Shown here: piece after piece, positions 57,666-64,000 of the stretch
Layout: each line of letters opens with the position of its first letter
Numbering within the stretch: the first letter of the stretch is position 1
Source of the DNA: Sporolactobacillus pectinivorans
GTDB taxonomy: Bacteria; Bacillota; Bacilli; Bacillales; Sporolactobacillaceae
Reading direction: 5' to 3'
Length of the DNA: 64,000 bases
NCBI RefSeq assembly: GCF_002802965.1
Contig: NZ_NXGA01000001.1
Coordinates: 3,507,343-3,571,342, forward strand
Program-made: the position numbers and the translations under genes
The notes under the pieces: model-generated
The model's database searches: none
What the model was told of the DNA's origin: nothing
Seen by the model: the letters and a program-made list of their open reading frames with translations, nothing else

Positions 57666-59174
57666 ATGATCGATATGGCTCTCTATGATCGTATCAAAAT
57701 TATGAAGGAGGTTGAAGGCCTTTCTCAACGTGAGATTGCGAGAAATTTAGGGATTTCAAGAAATACGGTGAGTAAATATCTCAAACAGAAGGAGCCTCCG
57801 ACCCTTGCGGTTCGGCAACGTTCGTACGGGAAGAAAGAATACTCAGAGGAAACTCAACGCATTCTGCCCGTCATCGATCAGTGGCTCCTTGAGGATCAAA
57901 AACACTGGGTCAAACAGAAACATACGGCGGCGAGAGTTTATCAACGATTGGTCGAAGAATACAACTTCAAAGGATCTGCCTCTAACATTCGTAAACTCGT
58001 TGCTCGGAGAAGGCAAAAACAGAAGGAGGTGTTCATCCCCCTTGAGTTTCAATTGGGCCTTCAATTCCAGTTCGACTGGGGTGAGGCGGATATCATCCTG
58101 AGCGGGCGGACGCAGAGAATCTTTTTGTTTTGTCTCCAGCTCTCATCTAGCCGTTTACGTTTTGTCCGAGCCTATGCCCATCAGAAACAGGAGGCTTTTT
58201 TGGATGGCTTTGTACACGCTTTTGAATTTCTGGGAGGTGTGCCGGTCGAAGGCCTCTTGGACAATTTGAAAACAGCCGTAGAGAAAATTCTGGAGGGCCG
58301 GCATCGCCTGGAACAGGAAGCGTTTATCGCGCTCCAGGCGCATTACGGATTCAAAGCCACATTCGCCAATCCCCGAAGGGGAAATGAAAAAGGCCGGATT
58401 GAAGGAACGGTCGGTTATGTCCGGCGTAACACACTCGTTCCTTTTCCAGACGTACAGTCCCTGGATGAGCTGAATGACTACCTTCTGGAGTGGTGCCAGA
58501 AAGAAGCGGAACACGTCCGTGTTCCGCATACCGATGAAACGGTGGCCCAGGTTTGGGCCAGGGAAAAGCTGACGCTCCATCCCCTACCGGAAACACCGTT
58601 TGAAGCCTGCCAACTGGTGTCCTGTCAGGTCAATCAGCTCTCCTTAATTCATGTGGAAACGAATCAGTATTCCGTTCCTTGCGTTTATGTGGGACAGGCC
58701 GTCTGGGTCAAGAAGTTCGTGGATCATCTGGTCATTGTGGCTCAGAATCAAGTGATCGCGGAGTATCCTCGTTCTTACGAACGAAATCAGCTGTTCACCC
58801 GTCTGGATCACTATCTGGAGGCGCTTCTGAAAAAACCGCGTGCCATCCGAGATGCGCTCCCCTTTCAGAGTCCGCAGATCCCTGAAGTTTTCCGGCAATT
58901 TCACCGCAAAATGCGTGAGGCTGAAGGCGCAGCTGGAGACCGCAAATTTATTCGACTTCTACTCCTTCACCGGGACTTGGGTATGGCCACATTGACCGAG
59001 GCACTGACCGAAGCGGAACGAAGGCAGAACTTCACGTACGAAGCGGTTTATGAAATCATTCAACAGGTGACCGGCAATGTGACTCGCCTGGCTGGCCAAA
59101 CTTCGGAAGCCCTGCAGGGCTACAAGGTGAAAGTGACCGATATTAGTCAATACCGACAACTGGTAAGGGGGTGA
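57666..59174 (+). CDS. istA: IS21 transposase IstA
   Basis: A 502-residue transposase: N-terminal HTH (GLSQREIARNLGISRNTVSK), DDE catalytic core with D137 (FDWGE), D199 (GLLDN) and E246 (NEKGRIEG), then the C-terminal Mu-type beta-barrel. It cuts and joins element ends. The start ATG follows a GGGAGAGGG-rich site; ATG 57675 is an alternative. istB begins 4 bases after its stop. Confidence 0.96.
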   Translation: MIDMALYDRIKIMKEVEGLSQREIARNLGISRNTVSKYLKQKEPPTLAVRQRSYGKKEYSEETQRILPVIDQWLLEDQKHWVKQKHTAARVYQRLVEEYNFKGSASNIRKLVARRRQKQKEVFIPLEFQLGLQFQFDWGEADIILSGRTQRIFLFCLQLSSSRLRFVRAYAHQKQEAFLDGFVHAFEFLGGVPVEGLLDNLKTAVEKILEGRHRLEQEAFIALQAHYGFKATFANPRRGNEKGRIEGTVGYVRRNTLVPFPDVQSLDELNDYLLEWCQKEAEHVRVPHTDETVAQVWAREKLTLHPLPETPFEACQLVSCQVNQLSLIHVETNQYSVPCVYVGQAVWVKKFVDHLVIVAQNQVIAEYPRSYERNQLFTRLDHYLEALLKKPRAIRDALPFQSPQIPEVFRQFHRKMREAEGAAGDRKFIRLLLLHRDLGMATLTEALTEAERRQNFTYEAVYEIIQQVTGNVTRLAGQTSEALQGYKVKVTDISQYRQLVRG

Positions 59175-59178
59175 ACGA

Positions 59179-59934
59179 ATGACCACGGAACTTTTATTAG
59201 ATCATCTGACACGTCAGCTTAGAATGCCAACTCTGGCCAAACAGTACCGGTCTCTGGCACGAGAAGCGGAAGAACATAATCTGCGTTACGAGGACTACCT
59301 ATTGGCCTTGCTTGAAGCTGAAGCTCAGAGCCGGGAAGAGAATCAGCGTCAGAGACGATTGAAACAGGCCCGCTTTCCCGTGCATAAAACGCTGGACACC
59401 TATGATTTCAGCCTGATGCCCAGTTTAAACCGAAATCATTTTCTTACTCTGGCGAAAGGTGAGTTCGTTCAAAAGAAAGAGAATGTGATCTTTCTCGGCA
59501 ACAGCGGTACCGGAAAGACCCATCTGGCGATTGGCCTGGGTATTGAAATGATTCAAAACGGTTTTAAAACCAAATTTATCACGGCGTCTGAATTAGTCGA
59601 AGAGCTGCTTACAGCCTATGAGGAGCAGAAATTAAATGCGCTAGAGAAAAAATGGTTGAAGTTGGATGTGGTCATTGTAGATGAACTCGGCTATGTCCCC
59701 TTCTCCAAAACCGGGGCTGAGCTTCTGTTCCAATTCTTCTCAAGCCGATACGAGCGGGCCAGTCTGATTCTGACAACCAATCTGGAATTTAATGAATGGA
59801 CGAGCTTGTTTGGCGATGAAAAGATGACTGCCGCACTCCTTGATCGGGTCACGCATCGCTGTCACATTCATCTGCTTAATGGGGAATCCTACCGATTCAG
59901 GCAGAGTATGAAACGGCAAGAAGACAAAGGGTAA
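59179..59934 (+). CDS. istB: IS21 ATPase IstB
   Basis: A 251-residue AAA+ ATPase related to DnaC: Walker A GNSGTGKT at 107-114, Walker B VVIVDELGYV, and sensor TTNLEFNEW. It selects target DNA and stimulates IstA. GGGGG of the istA end supplies the ribosome site. Confidence 0.96.
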   Translation: MTTELLLDHLTRQLRMPTLAKQYRSLAREAEEHNLRYEDYLLALLEAEAQSREENQRQRRLKQARFPVHKTLDTYDFSLMPSLNRNHFLTLAKGEFVQKKENVIFLGNSGTGKTHLAIGLGIEMIQNGFKTKFITASELVEELLTAYEEQKLNALEKKWLKLDVVIVDELGYVPFSKTGAELLFQFFSSRYERASLILTTNLEFNEWTSLFGDEKMTAALLDRVTHRCHIHLLNGESYRFRQSMKRQEDKG

Positions 59935-59950
59935 GCCTGGAATTAGCGAA

Positions 59951-59997
59951 GGTTTAAGGGGGCAATGGCCCTCCCCGGGCCATTGCCCCCTTAAACC
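59951..59997. terminator. Perfect 21-bp hairpin after istB
   Basis: 59951-59971 and 59977-59997 are exact reverse complements around a 5-base CT loop. No T tail. It may block transcription leaving or entering the element. Confidence 0.7.
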
Positions 59998-60086
59998 CAT
60001 ATTATCCCATTAATGGTATTTCAGTTTCATAAAGTGGCTCACTTTTAATGTGATCACTCTGGCTCAATATCATATTGACAAAAACA

Positions 60087-60462
60087 GGTGTAACATTTTG
60101 TTTCTTTTTTCTTGAAGAGATCTTCTTCCCTTTCCTGTCAGTACTAAGATTTTCATCAGACCAACCGGCCAACATATTATTTCGCCCAGTATCTCCAATA
60201 AATTCTGTTTCTGTTAGGTCAAGATTATACTTTTGCGCTGCTTGAAGCAGCAGTCCAGGTTTTGGCTTACGGCACGAACAGTGCTCATCCGGACATGCGG
60301 ACAGATAAAGGCGTCATCAAATCCATACAACGTAAATTCGTTGTAGAAATCTTTTACTGACACTTGTCCCTTACTTATTCTTGTTTGATTCGTGCAAGCA
60401 AATATCTTTATATGATGAGTTTTTAATAAGCTGAATGTTTCTCTGCTAAATAATTCCAACAT
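60087..60462 (-). pseudogene. HAD-IIIA hydrolase, frameshifted and IS-interrupted
   Basis: The minus strand encodes TFSLLKTHHIKIFACTNQTR and [10 protein letters not shown] in one frame and [37 protein letters not shown] in another, matching GmhB-type HAD-IIIA phosphatases. The N-terminal DxD part is missing, frameshifts are at about 60300 and around 60170, and the IS21 element cuts the last ~15 codons. Originally it hydrolysed a small phosphorylated substrate. Confidence 0.78.
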
Positions 60463-60478
60463 TATGTTTATTTTTATC

Positions 60479-61093
60479 TTAATTATTTTTTTGAACTATA
60501 TAGTCTATATATCCTTGTTTTATTTTTTTACCTTCATATATTCTCTCTAAAATCCTATTTTCTTTAAATAGTATTTTCATGTCTATAAAGTGTGTTTCAG
60601 CCTCTTCACTATCATAATAAGTATGGATAACTTTCTCGTCTCCTTCACTCTGCAAAAATTCTCCTTCTCCCAATTTATCACCGTGTCCATAACGACAATC
60701 ATTTATCGAAAGAAAATTTATAAAACAAATTCCTCCTGGTCTTAAGACTCTTTTTATTTCATCTATAGCCTTTGCAATATCCTCTTTTTTCATATGAAAA
60801 ATAGTATTATATGAATAAATATAACTGATTGATTTATCTTCAAAAGGAAGTTCTCTAATATCTCCTTTTGAAATATTAAGTTCAACATTATGCTCTTTAG
60901 AAAAAGTTTTAGCCATTTCAATTTGTGAATGGCTTATTTCAATTCCATATGTCTTATATCCGTATTCTAAAAAAAGGGCAAGTGGTGGGCAGTTTCCTCC
61001 TGCTCCACAATCTAATATGTTCTTCTCTAAATTAATCTCATTGCAATAATTTAAAAATTTATATAACTGTGTTTGTCTATATATAACTTTCAT
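60479..61093 (-). CDS. Class I SAM-dependent methyltransferase
   Basis: A 204-residue methyltransferase: motif I NILDCGAGGNCPPLALFLEY, then KGDIRELPFEDKSISYIYSY and IKRVLRPGGICFINFLS of the Methyltransf_11 group. Its composition is AT-rich like the downstream membrane protein gene, suggesting shared foreign origin. GGAGGG precedes ATG 61093. It is followed by the HAD fragment. Substrate unknown. Confidence 0.88.
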   Translation of the reverse strand: MKVIYRQTQLYKFLNYCNEINLEKNILDCGAGGNCPPLALFLEYGYKTYGIEISHSQIEMAKTFSKEHNVELNISKGDIRELPFEDKSISYIYSYNTIFHMKKEDIAKAIDEIKRVLRPGGICFINFLSINDCRYGHGDKLGEGEFLQSEGDEKVIHTYYDSEEAETHFIDMKILFKENRILERIYEGKKIKQGYIDYIVQKNN

Positions 61094-61721
61094 GGAACCC
61101 TCCGTTTGTTAATTTAAATATTTCTTCAGATTACTATTAACTTATAAACTGAGAGATCAACCGTAATATAATTTATTTATGCGAATGTGATCTAAGGCAC
61201 AAAAAAGCTATTTAGCATGCATATATTTATATATTTTAGTTTTTTTGATCTATCTATGATATACCTTTAATTAATCTACCGACCTGCTTATTTGGCTTTT
61301 CAACGAACATATTATATAACTTTTCGCTGAAAACAAGATACCTTTTCAAATAGTTAAAATATAATTCAAGTGTTTCGCCTGTAACCATGGGAAGATCATC
61401 GTCTTCACCTTCTTTCCCCTTTGAAGCGGAATCCTTCAATATTCCTTAGTCGCTTCCCCTTGCATCTTCCATCTGATGACCTCTTTCCTCTAATTTCAGA
61501 AAGGACATTCACGAAGCAATTAAAGATTGAACGCCTTCTGAATCAAAAGGATATAACTATTCCTCATCTTTCACTGAACGTTTTCCAGGAGCACACAACA
61601 CTCGATGTGCGTAGAATGCAGTGTGTAGCTAGATAGTCAATATGAGTTAGTGGAATTCACCTTTAAATGTATCTTTTATTACACCACTGCACACATGGTG
61701 GTGTTTTTGAGTTGATTTTTT
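61094..61721. other. Mostly non-coding interval
   Basis: It contains a weak minus-strand ORF (61254-61439) and a plus-strand frame at 61440-61636 (FPLHLPSDDLFPLISERTFT) that looks like a leftover C-terminus of an unknown protein. A weak hairpin (ACACCAC/GTGGTGT then TTTTT) lies at 61682-61709. Confidence 0.35.
61254..61439 (-). CDS. Short hypothetical ORF, possible fragment
   Basis: A 61-residue frame: acidic start KDSASKGKEGEDDD, then helical TGETLELYFNYLKRYLVFSE. It starts with TTG, with AAGGAA only 3 bases away, and follows a stop, so it may be a C-terminal fragment. Not recognised. Confidence 0.3.
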   Translation of the reverse strand: MKDSASKGKEGEDDDLPMVTGETLELYFNYLKRYLVFSEKLYNMFVEKPNKQVGRLIKGIS

Positions 61722-63698
61722 TTAATAAAAATCTAGGACATCTTTTATTTGTGACAATTCCTTTTGTATATCCTCTCTATCGATTTCAGAAAATCGAAAA
61801 CTATTATAAACTTTATATTTATCGGAAAGTAATATGCTTCGTAAAATCATATAACTGCACAATCCAAAATCTCTTCTTATTCCTTTTATCCCTAGCTCTT
61901 TAAACTCTTGGTACTTACTAGAATCAAAATCAACAAAAAGAGATTTCCATAACCATTCTAAGAATTCGCTAAAAATAAAATGCGAAACGTTAGATTGAGC
62001 TATCTCATCACTCAACTCATCAATGAACTTATTTTTATTAAGCTCACTTAAATTTTCACCGAATGGTACTTGATAAATTCTATCCTTCCAAATCTTAAAT
62101 TCATCACTTGTCATATTTTTAGACTGAGAACGTTCTACATATGCTAAATGGAATATTAATACAACAATAATATTTTTATATTTTATAGAGTTTAATAATA
62201 ATTTAAGTTGAGGAGCAGAAAAACCATGTCCACTCATTAATATACTGTAGCTATATTTTTCTGCTTCGTTCAAAATAAACTGATTGCAATGCTTTGAATA
62301 TAATTCCTTATTGATTTCTTCCAAACAAGCACTGTTTTGACCCTCAGTTTCTAATACACAGTCAAATAAAGCTTCAAATACTTCCGATACGTAATTCTGA
62401 TTCTTAATCAAACCATCAATGTTGTTTAATGTATCCAGAATTGTATATATATCAGTTCTATACTCTAAATGTTCGTAATTTTTGGTGTTATTAAATATTC
62501 CCTTTAAATTATCTACTATCTTTGAAATGCATAGATTTTTAACTTCTTTGTTATTATAGATGGTATGAATTTTAGATGTGGCATAAGCCCCCCAAAAGGT
62601 ATTTTTATATATTTTATTTAAATCTTTACTTTGATTCACAAACTTCTTTTCCAAATTATACAGTCTTATTAGATCCCAATTTGCAATTTGAACTATAGCT
62701 GATGGAGAATATTCAAAAAAATTAGATTGTTCTATACTATTCCACTTACCTGTGTAGTACCATCTAATTTTTTCTAAATATCTACTAAGTACAAATGATT
62801 TAATATAATTCCAGTATTTTTTGTTTGTACTATTTGAATTCACGAATTTATCAATTTTTTCAAAATTATTCTCCATAACAGTTATCTCTTTTACAAATAC
62901 CAACTCTAAATACTTTTTAAATTCTGCTTCAGTATTTTTAACCTCGTATGCTCTGTTAAAAATAAAATCTGTTAATTCGCTAGAGCTTGCTGCCTCTCCA
63001 TTATAAGAATTAAAAAGATAACCAAAGCTTACTTTTAATACTTTATCAAATTCACGAGTAAAGTATTTTTTTATTTCCATTTCTATCCTAATTTTTGCAA
63101 TCCAATTCTCTGATTGATAGATATTACTCATCCGAAATATATTTTTTGCCTGATAGATGGACTCAATCAATATGGCAGCACAATAAATGCAAATCATTAT
63201 CATAATGGATAACCAAATAGAGTATAAACTACTACCTATTACTTTCAAATTATCAATGACGCTATTTAGCATACCGTATTCATAATGATAATTTGAAGCA
63301 ATTTTCAAGACTGGAATAATAATTAGTGACCAAAGAAATAATTTAATATGCATTTCATTAAATCTTTTAATCCAAAAATTATCATATAGGTTTCTTTTTA
63401 AATTATATCCCAAATAGAAATTTTCTTTTTTGCTTGAATCCACAGTAACACTTTGTAAAAACGTTACTATAAAAGTCAATATTGTAACCAACCCTGCCGA
63501 AAAAAGAAACATTTCCTTTCCACTTAACTTATATATATCCACTTTATTTATACAGAAATACACAGCAGTTGCCATCCAAATAGAAATATTTATTAGCGGA
63601 TGGATCATAATATCAATAATAAATGTAACTAATTGTACTAACCTGGAAACAAGCTTGTATGCAATAAACCACGCAAAATATTTTATTTTTTCGACCAT
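61722..63698 (-). CDS. Large AT-rich membrane protein, unrecognised
   Basis: A 658-residue protein. Four membrane helices lie in the first third: about 17-48 (two close segments), 62-84, 118-136 and 155-182. Residues from about 200 to 658 form a long helical, Lys/Asn/Glu-rich cytoplasmic region with no nucleotide-binding or nuclease motif that I can see; GHGFSAPQLKLLLNSIKYKN lies near 500. The composition is clearly more AT-rich than the gal region, a sign of transfer. ATG 63698 has only a distant AAGGGG. A serine recombinase fragment ends 11 bases upstream. A defence or conjugation role is possible but unproven. Confidence 0.75.
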   Translation of the reverse strand: MVEKIKYFAWFIAYKLVSRLVQLVTFIIDIMIHPLINISIWMATAVYFCINKVDIYKLSGKEMFLFSAGLVTILTFIVTFLQSVTVDSSKKENFYLGYNLKRNLYDNFWIKRFNEMHIKLFLWSLIIIPVLKIASNYHYEYGMLNSVIDNLKVIGSSLYSIWLSIMIMICIYCAAILIESIYQAKNIFRMSNIYQSENWIAKIRIEMEIKKYFTREFDKVLKVSFGYLFNSYNGEAASSSELTDFIFNRAYEVKNTEAEFKKYLELVFVKEITVMENNFEKIDKFVNSNSTNKKYWNYIKSFVLSRYLEKIRWYYTGKWNSIEQSNFFEYSPSAIVQIANWDLIRLYNLEKKFVNQSKDLNKIYKNTFWGAYATSKIHTIYNNKEVKNLCISKIVDNLKGIFNNTKNYEHLEYRTDIYTILDTLNNIDGLIKNQNYVSEVFEALFDCVLETEGQNSACLEEINKELYSKHCNQFILNEAEKYSYSILMSGHGFSAPQLKLLLNSIKYKNIIVVLIFHLAYVERSQSKNMTSDEFKIWKDRIYQVPFGENLSELNKNKFIDELSDEIAQSNVSHFIFSEFLEWLWKSLFVDFDSSKYQEFKELGIKGIRRDFGLCSYMILRSILLSDKYKVYNSFRFSEIDREDIQKELSQIKDVLDFY

Positions 63699-63709
63699 AA
63701 TTTAGTAGC

Positions 63710-63907
63710 TTACCCCTTCTTCGAACTATACTTCTTATTCTTTCTCTTCGTGACTTCACCATCTGAAACCACATTACTCCTCATAGTCTTTTCTACCTGT
63801 ACTGCATCAAAGACTTCTTGCGTAGTGATAGCTTCATGATTATCTTTGGATAATAATAGTTCTCTTGGCTGACGGAATCTAATAATTTTGCTGATCGGAT
63901 TTATTTC
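63710..63907 (-). pseudogene. Serine recombinase fragment (third)
   Basis: The minus strand encodes RFRQPRELLLSKDNHEAITT, QEVFDAVQVEKTMRSNVVSD then TKRKNKKYSSKKG and a stop. This is the middle of a large serine recombinase (pattern NHEAIIxxExFxxVQxEKxxRSN). It is a different lineage from the 47-50 kb fragments. The remaining bases to 64000 show no feature I can support. Confidence 0.7.
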
Positions 63908-64000
63908 TCATTACTCAAGCTCTTATTATAAGCACCTTTGAGCACCCTACTTCTTTACTCTTGTCATTAATACTACCTTCTTAACGTGGGACAGGACTGC

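Larger units (their letters stand above)
57525..60086 (+). mobile_element. IS21-family insertion sequence, complete
   Basis: A 2562-bp element with istA and istB. The tips TGTTTTTG and CAAAAACA are exact inverted repeats; inside each end are two further inverted motifs (TTGAGCCA and TGAGCCAC) at matching spacing, a known IS21 pattern. GGTGT occurs immediately outside both ends (57520-57524 and 60087-60091), a 5-bp target duplication that fixes the borders. All parts appear intact, so it may be active. Confidence 0.93.

Overview
The window reads as the chromosome of a low-to-mid GC Gram-positive bacterium of the class Bacilli. Evidence: strong AGGAGG-type ribosome binding sites, frequent TTG/GTG starts, a probable PerR box before dps, cre-like sites, a LacS permease with a fused EIIA domain, and a Leloir set galK-galE-galT-galM with the Firmicute-type GalT. 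A spore-forming lactic acid bacterium such as Sporolactobacillus would fit, but that is inference. No rRNA, tRNA or CRISPR array was seen.

Region 1 (1-19.8 kb) is a patchwork of short, mostly single-gene units: Dps, an EamA exporter, an AHSA1-like protein with a decayed ArsR partner, a MerR regulator facing a carboxymuconolactone-decarboxylase-like gene across a 19-bp-spacer promoter, a macrodomain hydrolase, small-molecule kinase, methyltransferase and acetyltransferase genes, threonine aldolase, small DUF proteins, a CDP-alcohol phosphatidyltransferase, an acyl-activating enzyme and a Nudix hydrolase. It is rich in gene fragments: ArsR, GntR, a second macrodomain copy, GrpB, ParE-like toxins and a pRiA4b ORF-3-like protein.

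Region 2 (20.2-24.8 kb) holds a possible membrane glycolipid cluster: a CrtO-like acyltransferase, an MGDG-synthase-type glycosyltransferase and a YbhN-type flippase-like protein. A glucose/sorbosone-dehydrogenase-like protein without an evident signal peptide follows.

Region 3 (25.1-40.3 kb) is a galactoside and galactose utilisation locus. A LacI-family regulator and lacZ converge. An alpha-galactosidase-lacS unit runs leftward, followed by a SemiSWEET sugar transporter gene, and galKETM runs rightward. The two arms share a control region with two good promoters and cre-like sites. Import by LacS, hydrolysis by alpha- and beta-galactosidase, anomer conversion by GalM and the Leloir enzymes form a complete route to glucose-1-phosphate. 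A decayed second copy of the lacS 3' end lies between lacZ and the SemiSWEET gene.

Region 4 (40.4-46.5 kb) carries a MarR regulator with a 20-bp operator repeated in inverted orientation before its own gene and before an NAD(P)H oxidoreductase, then a VOC protein, a rifamycin phosphotransferase and a Dus enzyme whose end runs into an rlmD fragment.

Region 5 (46.9-64 kb) is accessory DNA: three large-serine-recombinase fragments, two forming a direct repeat around a DJ-1/WYL-regulator module, a conjugative-element-like small gene, an AraC-GyrI-ABC efflux operon, a MocR/PdxR-type regulator beside a broken paiB, a complete IS21-family element with a 5-bp target duplication inside a HAD-IIIA hydrolase pseudogene, a methyltransferase, and a visibly AT-rich gene for an unrecognised 658-residue membrane protein.
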